DNA of 64,000 nt from Tritrichomonas musculus (taxonomy: Eukaryota > Parabasalia > Tritrichomonadida > Tritrichomonadidae), in assembly GCA_039105265.1 (NCBI GenBank), contig JAPFFF010000007.1, positions 744,001 through 808,000 of the forward strand. Direction: 5' to 3'. Below are positions 18,250-27,505 of the stretch, piece after piece (the first letter of the stretch is position 1; each line of letters begins with the position of its first letter). The notes beneath the pieces were generated by a model that worked only from the letters and a program-made list of their open reading frames with translations, was not told the origin of the DNA and searched no databases. The position numbers were made by a program, and so were the translations under genes.

Positions 18250-19190
18250 TTTAATATCTTGTTATAGAACTCCGAATTTATATTAAATAAATAAATATAT
18301 AATAGTGATAAATTACATTATATTTATATTTATATCGGGAATGAACTTTTGATCAGCAGTTTTTTAAAAAAAGTTCTGAGAAGTTTCTTTTTTTTATCAT
18401 AAATTTTTAGCAATTCAAAATATTTGAAAATGAAAAAACGATAAATAAGAATCTTTAATATCTTGTTATAGAACTCCGAATTTATATTAAATAAATAAAT
18501 ATATAATAGTGATAAATTACATTATATTTATATTTATATCGGGAATGAACTTTTAATCAGCAGTTTTTTAAAAAAAGTTCTGAGAAGTTTCTTTTTTTTA
18601 TCATAAATTTTTAGCAATTCAAAATATTTGAAAATGAAAAAACGATAAATAAGAATCTTTAATATCTTGTTATAGAACTCCGAATTTATATTAAATAAAT
18701 AAATATATAATAGTGATAAATTACATTATATTTATATTTATATCGGGAATGAACTTTTAATCAGCAGTTTTTTAAAAAAAGTTCTGAGAAGTTTCTTTTT
18801 TTTATCATAAATTTTTAGCAATTCAAAATATTTGAAAATGAAAAAACGATAAATAAGAATCTTTAATATCTTGTTATAGAACTCCGAATTTATATTAAAT
18901 AAATAAATATATAATAGTGATAAATTACATTATATTTATATTTATATCGGGAATGAACTTTTAATCAGCAGTTTTTTAAAAAAAGTTCTGAGAAGTTTCT
19001 TTTTTTTATCATAAATTTTTAGCAATTCAAAATATTTGAAAATGAAAAAACGATAAATAAGAATCTTTAATATCTTGTTATAGAACTCCGAATTTATATT
19101 AAATAAATAAATATATAATAGTGATAAATTACATTATATTTATATTTATATCGGGAATGAACTTTTAATCAGCAGTTTTTTTAAAAAAAT
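18250..19190. repeat. 204-bp tandem repeat, about 4.6 copies
   Basis: Copies begin with AATATCTTGTTATAGAACTC at 18253, 18457, 18661, 18865 and 19069, an exact 204-bp spacing. Copies are almost identical (the first differs at GAACTTTTGATCAG versus GAACTTTTAATCAG), and the last is cut at the TTTTTTAAAAAAA run. The array ends ~46 bp before the transposase ATG, so it forms the left subterminal region and upstream region of the gene. Near identity implies recent amplification. Confidence 0.95.
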
Positions 19191-19207
19191 GCATACAAGT
19201 TATTTTG

Positions 19208-19212
19208 TCACT
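19208..19212 (+). promoter_or_regulatory. Initiator-like TCACT
   Basis: TCACT lies 24 bases before the ATG at 19236, directly after the 204-bp array; it fits the host initiator TCA(C/T)(A/T). Confidence 0.4.
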
Positions 19213-19235
19213 TTTTATTACTTTATAAAATAAAA

Positions 19236-22200
19236 ATGAGTGAATTCTTGAAAGAAAACTCAGATATCATAATATATATGCATTCTCGAGAACTTGTCGA
19301 ATCTTCTTTAATGGAATTCTTGAAAAATTCAGATGATCTTGAAGAAAATTATGAAAATTTAATTCGCATTTTTAATGATTACAAAATTGATGAAAATTCG
19401 CAAGATTTAAAAGATGTCTTAAATATAATTATTTCTTTTTCAAATAATTATCCTAGAAATCTACTATTTTTTTCAAAGATTGAAAAAATTATATTATTTT
19501 TTAAGCCAAAAATTATGAAATTCTGGTCAAATATTGAAAAATTCCATATTTTTAGAACCAACAAACGAATTCTTTTATTTGCGCTCAACGAAAAAATTGT
19601 TACACTTGACCAAAAGATATTGAATTGTTTTTTTGAAGATGAATTAATAAAACAAAATTACTATCTTTATTTTTATCCTGAAATAAAAGAAATGATTAGA
19701 AATAATTTAATTTTTGAAGAAAAAACAAAAATGATATTAAATGATAACATTGATTTTTTTTTAGAAAAAAGAAAAATTGGAGAAAATGATAGTTTATTGT
19801 GCAACCTAATTCGTAACGATCGAATTGAAGATTTTTCAGCATATATTAAAAAAGAAAGTATACCTCTTTCATCCAAAATAATCCAGTCTATTTTCGAAAC
19901 CAATCCTTTTTTGCTTGAAAATAATCCAACTTTGATTGAGTATTCTGCTTTCTTTGGATCAATTAATATTTTTAAATATTTGATGAGAAAAGGAGTAGAG
20001 TTAACACCATCTGTATGGCTTTTTGGAATTCACGGAAGAAATTACGAAATAATTGAGATTATAGAAAAATATGGTGTTGAACCAATAAACAATTCTTATA
20101 TAAGTTGCTTTATAGAATCAATAAAATGTCATTATCATGAAATAACAGAATTACTATTTAAGAAATATATACAAAATTCAATTACTAACATGGAAAAATT
20201 TCAAATAATTTTTAATAAACACTGCTTAAAATTTTATAATTTCACCTGCATAAATAAAGAGTTTGTTCAACATCCAATGAGAAATTTTATTGATTATATA
20301 AATAATGAACATCAAGAATTGCCGAAAGAAAATGATATCATCGACGATATAAACTCGGAAAAATGTATCATCGGAAAAAATGTTTTTAGTAATTTGATGA
20401 GTGAACTTTTTAAAAATATAGACATGTCATATGAAACGTATCATAAACAAGAAAAAATAATTGAAAACCTAAATGAAAAAGTGAAAAATTTACAAAATGA
20501 AAATTTTGATTTAATGAATAGTATTAAAAGCCTTCGCTTACAAAAATCCCTTTTAATTCAGAGAATAAATAAAGCAAAAAATTATAACAAGTTAATAATT
20601 GGAAAATTAAAAAAGAAAAATTCAAAAATAAAAGAATTAAATGAGCATATTCAAATATTATCAAAAATTGAAAATAATAGCTCAAATGAAATTGAATATG
20701 GACCCGAGAATTTAACTCCGTCATTAATTTTAGAAATTCTGAAAAATTCTAAAATAAATGTATTTTGCCGGAAATATTCGAGAGCATTAAAAGATATTTG
20801 TTTTATGCTCTATATTAATTCTAATATCACTTACAAGTTATTAAGGAAATTTATTCCTCTTCCAAATCCAGATAACTTGAGAAAAGAATACAGTGTAATA
20901 GTAAAGAATAAGCAAGATAATCTATTGAACAAAGATCAAATTGAATATCTTCTAGAAGAGCTTCGTGGAGAAATGTCAAAAAAAGAAAATGAACCAATAG
21001 TTGCAACAATAGCTTTTGATGCAGCTACTATTGATCCTAGAAATCAAGGCTTAAATGGAATATTTGTTTTCAATTATCAACCACTAGATGGAAGTAAGCC
21101 AACAAAAGTAATTAATCTAGAGACAAGAGATAATGGAAGAGCAGATCAAGGAATAATCGATAGGGCGAAAGAAATAGAAGAGCTTGCAAAAGATTACAAT
21201 ATAATTTTTCGATTTGTAGCTTCAGATTCAGACTCTAAAACAAATCCATTACATACTGATTTTCAAAATTACATTAAAGATTTTGAAGGAGATAACTTTG
21301 ATGCACTCATAGAGTATATACATAATTATCAGGATATGATACCAATATCTGATTGGCTTCATTTATGTAAAAATTTACGAACCAGATTAGCAAATTCAAA
21401 AATAATTTTATTCAAAGGTGCAAAAGAAATAAATTCGCAAAAAATACAAGAAATACTTCAAATTGATTTGAAGATATTTACAGCTGCAGGAAGAGAATCG
21501 ATGAGAGATGATTTGGCCATGAAATTAATCAATTTTGACAGTTTAAATAAGCTTGCAGAAAACGATGAATACTCCTGTTTAGTTTTACTGCTACCTTTTG
21601 TTTTATTTACGGATGTTTTACAATCTACTAATTTATCAATTTATGCAAGAAAGCAGCTGTGCTTTATTTCATATGAGATAATCTCATTGTTATATAATGA
21701 ATCAAAAGGAATTCAGAATATAAAATCTAAAAATACCGATAAGGTTGGATATCTCAGAAATTCAATGAGAGAAAGAACCCAAAATACTATTCTTGGATTT
21801 GCATATGCATTAGAATTTTATGGGAAAAAATTAATGACATCAAGACTTGGTACACATATAGTAGAATTTATTTTTGGTCATATGAGAAATGGATGTAATG
21901 GATATGATGTTTTAGATAGGTGTGTATATCAATTGGTCAAATCAGAAATTACAAAAGAAATGCTTGAAAAATATAATAAAGAAGAATTACCTATTGCTGG
22001 AAGATCACATCCAGGGGGAGCTTGTTTTAGTGATCAATGGAACATTGACATTGATAACGATATTGACATTCAAAAAGTTGCAAATGAGTGTATTGAATTA
22101 ATCCATGGCAATTTAAATTATCAAAATTCTAATATTCAAAAATTAATTCAATTTTTATCAAAAGAAGCTCCAACTAAAGTTCCAAAATTAAGAGAAACAA

Positions 22201-22253
22201 TAAGTTGTGCAAAGATACAAGCAAGACAAATTCATTATTCTAAAAAACATTAA
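19236..22253 (+). CDS. Ankyrin/DUF3447 - P-element-type transposase fusion
   Basis: 1005 residues, no breaks. Residues ~1-180 are helical. Residues ~185-315 are ankyrin-like and carry the trichomonad DUF3447 pattern (FETNPFLLENNPTLIEYSAFFGS, KGVELTPSVWLFGIHGRN). A coiled coil follows at ~400-478. The rest looks like a P-element/THAP9 transposase: ~512-555 (YSRALKDICFMLYINSN, YKLLRKFIPLPNPDNLRK) parallels the THAP9 N-terminal signature (LYFYSPKAY, LPHPSTLRKW); AFDAATI (Asp595) and VASDSDSKT (Asp664/666) offer the two Asp; SDWLHLCKNLR (706-715) matches DPPHLLKNIRN; and THIVEFIFGHMRNGCNG (Glu877) matches the E-containing HLENFFxxIRxxGG. No THAP zinc finger is seen. Role: cut-and-paste DNA transposition in the nucleus, with ankyrin repeats probably for protein contact. 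Family assignment is by motif memory. Confidence 0.85.
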   Translation: MSEFLKENSDIIIYMHSRELVESSLMEFLKNSDDLEENYENLIRIFNDYKIDENSQDLKDVLNIIISFSNNYPRNLLFFSKIEKIILFFKPKIMKFWSNIEKFHIFRTNKRILLFALNEKIVTLDQKILNCFFEDELIKQNYYLYFYPEIKEMIRNNLIFEEKTKMILNDNIDFFLEKRKIGENDSLLCNLIRNDRIEDFSAYIKKESIPLSSKIIQSIFETNPFLLENNPTLIEYSAFFGSINIFKYLMRKGVELTPSVWLFGIHGRNYEIIEIIEKYGVEPINNSYISCFIESIKCHYHEITELLFKKYIQNSITNMEKFQIIFNKHCLKFYNFTCINKEFVQHPMRNFIDYINNEHQELPKENDIIDDINSEKCIIGKNVFSNLMSELFKNIDMSYETYHKQEKIIENLNEKVKNLQNENFDLMNSIKSLRLQKSLLIQRINKAKNYNKLIIGKLKKKNSKIKELNEHIQILSKIENNSSNEIEYGPENLTPSLILEILKNSKINVFCRKYSRALKDICFMLYINSNITYKLLRKFIPLPNPDNLRKEYSVIVKNKQDNLLNKDQIEYLLEELRGEMSKKENEPIVATIAFDAATIDPRNQGLNGIFVFNYQPLDGSKPTKVINLETRDNGRADQGIIDRAKEIEELAKDYNIIFRFVASDSDSKTNPLHTDFQNYIKDFEGDNFDALIEYIHNYQDMIPISDWLHLCKNLRTRLANSKIILFKGAKEINSQKIQEILQIDLKIFTAAGRESMRDDLAMKLINFDSLNKLAENDEYSCLVLLLPFVLFTDVLQSTNLSIYARKQLCFISYEIISLLYNESKGIQNIKSKNTDKVGYLRNSMRERTQNTILGFAYALEFYGKKLMTSRLGTHIVEFIFGHMRNGCNGYDVLDRCVYQLVKSEITKEMLEKYNKEELPIAGRSHPGGACFSDQWNIDIDNDIDIQKVANECIELIHGNLNYQNSNIQKLIQFLSKEAPTKVPKLRETISCAKIQARQIHYSKKH

Positions 22254-22596
22254 TTTTTTTAAAAATATTCAATTTAGCTCCAAAAAATAAACATAATTCT
22301 TAACATTTATATTTTTTCTAATATAATATATTTATATATTTTTATTTATATTAAATAATTTATTAATATAAATAGTTCTAAAAGATAAAAATATTTCATA
22401 ATTAAATTTTTTATATTCAAATATTTCAATGATCTTATTCAAAAAATAAAAAAACGATCATTTCTCATTTAAAAATAAAATCGTTGATATATCACTTATT
22501 GCCCATTAAAACATTCTGGTATTTATAAAATAATCTAATTAACTCTTAATTAATATAATATATGAATATATAAATAAATGACGGAAGAGAATCCAG
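22254..22596. other. Non-coding right subterminal part of the P-like element
   Basis: Very AT-rich, no open frame and no copy of the 204-bp repeat. It includes a short inverted pair AACGATCATTT/AAATCGTT-like near 22454-22485. It ends in the right inverted repeat. Confidence 0.5.
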
Positions 22597-22609
22597 TACC
22601 CATACATAT
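22597..22609 (-). repeat. Right terminal inverted repeat
   Basis: TACCCATACATAT, complement of the left end with one mismatch; directly followed by TTTTATAA. Confidence 0.75.
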
Positions 22610-23068
22610 TTTTATAATAAAAAGAAGTGCGAGAACCTAAATAACGTATTTTTGTATAATTTAGTATGTTCATTATCTTTGTATCTTATCAAGAATACTT
22701 TAATATTATTTTCATTTTAATATTAATAAACTTCTTAGTATTCCATTTATTGGTATAAAATGAAATAGATTAATTATTCATCAAAATACTGATCATTTAA
22801 AAAAACTGAAATATGTTGTGTTACCTCGATATCTGATAAATATATTAATATTATTTTTATATTTATATGATTTATTTAATATATTATATAATATATATTG
22901 GTTATAAAGAAATATAACTTTTTTAAATAATAATATTTGTATTTTATAAAATATTTGTTTTATTTGAGCTTATTTTGAGGGATAGATTGAATTTCTAGGG
23001 GATAACTATTATTATATATTTATATATATAAATATATTATATCATATTAAAATATAAAAAAATATCAC

Positions 23069-23989
23069 TCGACAGGCGTAGCTCTATTTTAACTTTTATA
23101 AAACTTATTTTTTTTCTGGGGAAAACGTTATTTTTAAATTTTTGATAATTTTCGGTTCACTTTTTGATAATTTTCGAATGACTTTTTGATAACTTTTGGT
23201 TTATTTTTTGTTTATTTTCGGTTCACTTTTTGTTAATTTTCGGTTCACTTTTTGATAATTTTCGGTTCACTTTTTGTAAACTTTTGATCAACTTTTTGAT
23301 AATTTATGATTTATTTTTTGTTTATTTTCGGTTCACTTTTTGTTAATTTTCGGTTCACTTTTTGATAATTTTCGATTGACTTTTTAAGAAGTATCAACTT
23401 TTTAGGTAATTCAATTTTTTTTATGTTTTGTTTCTTTATTTTATTTATTTTAAAGTAATTTATGCGAAATTTCAAGAAACAAAAGACATATAACACTTCC
23501 TAATTACTTATTCAAGTATATTCTATAAATATGAAGAGAAAATTTAATATGATTTTTCCATTAAAGAAGTTTTCATCAAAATTTATTGAAAAAAATTATA
23601 ATCTACTTAAGTAAAGTATTTACCATAAGTTAATCACTTTTTTATCTAAAAGAAAGTATATTTCTCAATATTAATTGAAGATTTTTTTTGATTATTTTGA
23701 TATATTACCCAAATAAACTTTATATTTACATAAAATAATCTGTATTTATAATCATTTTCATTCTTTTTTCTTATTCCTATTTGATCAACGAGATAATAAT
23801 TATATCTTAATTAATGTAAAATAATATAAAGAACATTTAATACACTGATATTAGATTTAAAATAACTTGTATTTATGTTAAAAAGTCAGTTTCAGTTATC
23901 TATTTGATCCAAATATATTGTCCTTATTATTTCCATATTCAATAGTTTACAATTAAAAACTACAATGTTTATAAAACTACACCTGTCGA
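23069..23989. repeat. Inner inverted pair TCGACAGGYGTAG
   Basis: TCGACAGGCGTAG at 23069-23081 is repeated as CTACACCTGTCGA at 23977-23989. It could mark an older element nested in the 22623-24092 element, but I found no target duplication beside it. Confidence 0.5.
23138..23388. repeat. 22-bp minisatellite, 11 units without length change
   Basis: Units of TTCGGTTCACTTTTTGATAA/TT type start at 23151, 23173, 23195, 23217, 23239, 23261, 23283, 23305, 23327, 23349 and 23371, exactly 22 bp apart. Units vary in sequence (TTCGAATGAC, TTTTGATCAAC forms) but never in length. Confidence 0.9.
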
Positions 23990-24120
23990 ATAAATAATTT
24001 TAATTTTATGTTTTTTATATTCTATATAGAGCAAATAATATAATATTAAAAAATAAAAGATATTGGAGACTTTTTATAGTTCCCGCACTTCTTAATAAAA
24101 AAAAAAAATAATTTAAAATT

Positions 24121-27096
24121 CTAAGATGGATAGTAATGTAAGTTTGTTCTGGCAAAAATTGATTCATCTAAAGATTTCATTTGGCTTTCACTAAATGATT
24201 GGCCAATAGAAACGTTTGTGGAAATAATGGATTCAATTGCTTTTGCTCCAGTAATTTTTCGAATTCTTCCGCAGAAGATTACCATAAATATGATGGATTT
24301 CATGTGAATTGATGAATATGAAGCTATTTTTCTACTTTGAGAAATATTGGTAGGATTTTTATTTTGGTTCATTAATAAAACGAAAATCTTTTTCTCTCTT
24401 CTTAAAAATTCCAGCTTTTGATACACATTTTTGTATCCAATGCTACACATCATTGTTTCCTCAATTGCGAATCTTAATTCGTTAGGATTTGTCAAATTAT
24501 AATGACAAATTCTATTACATAACGATTTAGCCCAAATTTCCCACTTATGCAATTCAGAGAGATTAATAGGTTCAAATGTTACTCTACATTTTTTATCTGA
24601 ACCACTTCTTGATGAAATTTTATCAATTTCTTTCTTAAGAAGTAAATTTTCATTTTTGATGCTTAGAAGATCATTATTCAATTGATCGCATTTTATTTTT
24701 GTATTCGAAAATTGAGAATTATTTTTGGTTAAAATGTCAGAAAAAATTGTAATGAGTGATTCAAAAGAAATATTATATTGTTGGGGTTCATAATCAAATA
24801 AATTTTTCATGATTGTCAGCAAGGAATTTCTCATTGACTCAATTTTTTTTGAAGCAAAGTCAAGTTTTTCTGATGAATTCTTTTTAATTAAGTCTTTTTC
24901 TGTTGTTAATGCTTCTTCTTTCTTTTTCATTAAATTTATTCTAGAATTTAAAATTTGTTCATTTGCTTGAAATTCTTTGATTTTGCCAACTAATTCGTTT
25001 AAACTATTTTTAAGAGATTCAATTTCTTTTTCTCGAAGTTCAATTTGATCTTTTAATCGTTGATTATTTTTTTTATTGGTTTCAATCATTTTGACGAATT
25101 TTTTCTCATTTTCTTCTTGGACTTTGTCGATGTCGCATAATTGTTTTTTAAATTTCAATATCTTCTTTTTGTATTTCTTTTCTTTAATTTTCATGCTATC
25201 AATCACTTCATCTAATTGAGTTTGATGCTGAGTTTTTTCATTTTGAAGTTGATCAACATTTGATTCAAGATTAGCACTTTTTTGCTTCATACTTTCATTT
25301 TGTTCATTTAATGTTTTGACTTGATTTTCAAGCTCAGAAATTTGAGTTTGATAAACATTGATATCTGAATATGATTTTTTGATTTCTTCTTTATATTTTT
25401 GTTTTTTTTCGAATAACTGTGAAATAACAGATTTATGTTCAGATATTGTTTTGTCTTTTTCTTGAATTGATGAAACAAGTTCTTTAACTGTTTCATCAAA
25501 TTTAACTTTTTCTTTGGTAAAATCTCTTTCAAGTGAAATAAATTGAGTTTTAATATCATCAAAAGTTTGTTCCATTTCTTGAGGCTTTCTTAATTTTCGT
25601 ACATCGTCAACAAGAATTTTATTTTCACTCAATACATCATTATAAACTTGAATAAGATTTTTTATCGCTTCTTCTGGTGGATATTTTATTGTTTCTGGAC
25701 TCACATCATTCAATGAGAATTCCGAATTTGAATTTTGATAACCGAGTGTATCTTCTATTAAAGAAATATTTTCAAGCTGCTTTTGTTTCCATTCTTCATA
25801 ATCTTTGATTTGAAGGTTTTGATTAGCCAACAAATTTTTTAATTCTTCATTTTCTTTAATTAAATCTTGGTTTTTATTTGAAAGTAATTCATTAATTTTA
25901 TTAACTCCGATGAAGAAAAGAATAATTTCTTTATATGGCATTTTTCTGTGTGCAAATTCTTCTTCTTCTCGATTTTCTTCTTCTTCTATACTATTGTTTA
26001 GCTGATCATCCATATTTTTAAAAAATGTCTCAATAAGAGTTTGTGGATCAAATTGGCAGAATGAATTTTCATTTGATAAATTATCAATGCAGTTTGTATT
26101 CATTTGTTCATCGATATAATGGCCGATTCTTGCACATTGTGTTAGAATATATGTTTTTTTGCTTGATTCATCATTCATATTAGAAATTCCAGATAAAAGA
26201 CTAATTGATTGTTCAAGTTGTTGGAGTAAAAATTCGTATTGCCTTCTTTCGATGTATTTACTTTGAATTTGCTTTTCATAATTGTTAATAACTTTTTGAA
26301 AAGCACTTAATATGAATGAATAGAAATTTTCATCTTGTATTTCATCGTTGTTCTCTTGAAGTTTATCATTTAAAAGAGCCGTTATCTCTTCATGTAAAAT
26401 TTCATTTTGATTTTGAAATTCATTTATTTGCTCTTGGATTTGACTATCATTATTTTCAACAATGATTCTCCTTTCTTCTTCTTGTTTTATGATCAGCTCA
26501 TATTGTTCTATTATACCAAGTAGACTTTGCATCTTTTCTAATAACAATGATCGTTGATTAGATATATCTTTAAAATCCTCTGTCTGAATCTTTGATAACT
26601 CGTCAAAAAAAGTTACAAATTGATCTGCTTTTTCTTTTTGGGCATTAACATATATTATATTTCCACTTTCGACAGAGTTTAAAGAATTGCTCAAAGATTG
26701 TATTTCTTCACCAGACTCATTGTAAGTATAAGTATCAGCACTTAAGGTATTATTATTGCCATTACTCAAGTTTTTAATTTTTTGTATTCTGTAATTTACT
26801 GGAATATTATCTTTGTCATTTGTTATTTGATTGGATGAATCAGTGATTTCATATTGAATTTTATAACTGTTCTTTGAAGGAGATTTTCTTGTTTTATCAT
26901 CAATCTGGATTTTGCATTTTTCATTTGTGCTAGTAGGCATATTTTGAGGATTGTGTCTAACAAGTTTCTTTTGGCAATCTGAATCAGAATCCATATTTGA
27001 AGACTGGTCATTTTCACTAAGCATTTCATCAACTTTTGGATTATCTGATGTTTTGGGTATGATTGCAGACTGTTCTATGTTTGCGTTACTTTTCAT
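24121..27096 (-). CDS. Large coiled-coil protein, unknown
   Basis: 991 residues from the ATG at 27096; the longer open frame starts at TTG and would add a spurious 22 residues. A disordered Ser/Asn-rich head (~1-150) precedes long coiled coils from ~150 to ~870 (for example QEEERRIIVEN, LNEQNESMKQKS, KKYKKKILKFKKQL). A compact C-terminal piece (~870-991) contains HKWEIWAKSLCNRICHY and RFAIEETMMCSIGYKNVYQKLEFLRREKK, probably a small globular helical domain. Golgin, centrosomal or cytoskeletal linker roles are possible; no GRIP or other signature was found. An initiator-like TCACT (27111-27107, minus) is 10 bases before the ATG. It is divergent from the next coiled-coil gene. Confidence 0.85.
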   Translation of the reverse strand: MKSNANIEQSAIIPKTSDNPKVDEMLSENDQSSNMDSDSDCQKKLVRHNPQNMPTSTNEKCKIQIDDKTRKSPSKNSYKIQYEITDSSNQITNDKDNIPVNYRIQKIKNLSNGNNNTLSADTYTYNESGEEIQSLSNSLNSVESGNIIYVNAQKEKADQFVTFFDELSKIQTEDFKDISNQRSLLLEKMQSLLGIIEQYELIIKQEEERRIIVENNDSQIQEQINEFQNQNEILHEEITALLNDKLQENNDEIQDENFYSFILSAFQKVINNYEKQIQSKYIERRQYEFLLQQLEQSISLLSGISNMNDESSKKTYILTQCARIGHYIDEQMNTNCIDNLSNENSFCQFDPQTLIETFFKNMDDQLNNSIEEEENREEEEFAHRKMPYKEIILFFIGVNKINELLSNKNQDLIKENEELKNLLANQNLQIKDYEEWKQKQLENISLIEDTLGYQNSNSEFSLNDVSPETIKYPPEEAIKNLIQVYNDVLSENKILVDDVRKLRKPQEMEQTFDDIKTQFISLERDFTKEKVKFDETVKELVSSIQEKDKTISEHKSVISQLFEKKQKYKEEIKKSYSDINVYQTQISELENQVKTLNEQNESMKQKSANLESNVDQLQNEKTQHQTQLDEVIDSMKIKEKKYKKKILKFKKQLCDIDKVQEENEKKFVKMIETNKKNNQRLKDQIELREKEIESLKNSLNELVGKIKEFQANEQILNSRINLMKKKEEALTTEKDLIKKNSSEKLDFASKKIESMRNSLLTIMKNLFDYEPQQYNISFESLITIFSDILTKNNSQFSNTKIKCDQLNNDLLSIKNENLLLKKEIDKISSRSGSDKKCRVTFEPINLSELHKWEIWAKSLCNRICHYNLTNPNELRFAIEETMMCSIGYKNVYQKLEFLRREKKIFVLLMNQNKNPTNISQSRKIASYSSIHMKSIIFMVIFCGRIRKITGAKAIESIISTNVSIGQSFSESQMKSLDESIFARTNLHYYPS

Positions 27097-27505
27097 GAAA
27101 ATTAAAAGTGATACGTTCCAAACGGACTTTATAAATGATTGAAAAAATTTTAATAAAATCAAATTTCAATAAAGTGAATTCAAAAATGATGCATTTTTAT
27201 TGAAATTAAAAAAAAATTAAAAATGTTTTTATTTCGATAATTAAATGTGAAATAATTAGAAAAAAATAAGAGGGGAAAAAATTCAAATTCTATCTGATTT
27301 AAATCGAATAATAGTACGTATTTAAAGTGATAACAAAAATAATTATTCATTGTATAATTATAAATATGCTGGAAATACTATATATAATGATTCTTTTTTT
27401 GAAGATAAATGCTTTTTAAATTAAAATTTTAATACAAAAAATTGAAAATGTTTAAACAAATATCTTTTGAAATTTCATACAAATTTAAACGTTTATTTTT
27501 CTGAA
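27097..27505. promoter_or_regulatory. Shared divergent promoter region
   Basis: 409 bp between two divergent coiled-coil genes. An initiator-like pentamer lies near each end: TCACT on the minus strand at 27111-27107 and TCATA on the plus strand at 27475-27479 (27 bases before ATG). The middle is AT-rich with no gene. Confidence 0.45.

Larger units (their letters stand above)
18066..22609 (+). mobile_element. P-element-like transposon carrying an ankyrin-transposase fusion gene
   Basis: The 4544-bp segment is bounded by identical 8-bp direct repeats TTTTATAA at 18058-18065 and 22610-22617. Its ends are 13-bp inverted repeats with one mismatch: ATATGTGTGGGTA at 18066-18078 and TACCCATACATAT at 22597-22609. 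Within it are the 204-bp tandem repeats (18250-19190) and one intact plus-strand gene (19236-22253). P elements make 8-bp duplications, and the encoded protein has P-element/THAP9-type signatures, so ends and protein agree. Intact frame, near-perfect ends and perfect duplication suggest a young insertion. The TIR is shorter than the 31 bp of Drosophila P. Confidence 0.82.
22623..24092. mobile_element. Non-coding 1.47-kb element with 8-bp target duplication
   Basis: TAATAAAA occurs at 22615-22622 and 24093-24100. The ends are inverted repeats: AGAAGTGCGAGAACC at the left and, reverse-complemented, AGAAGTGCGGGAACT at the right. The inside is AT-rich without coding capacity and holds a 22-bp minisatellite and an inner inverted pair (TCGACAGG). 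It begins 13 bp after the end of the P-like element and its left duplication overlaps that element's right one by three bases. It ends 28 bp before the stop codon of the next gene. It is a non-autonomous DNA transposon; the superfamily is unproven. Confidence 0.75.

Noticed and set aside
18250-19190. CRISPR-like array
   Set aside because: Units are contiguous 204-bp direct repeats without unique spacers, in a eukaryotic context.
23311-23496. 61-codon minus-strand ORF
   Set aside because: Falls in the 22-bp minisatellite and lacks family likeness.
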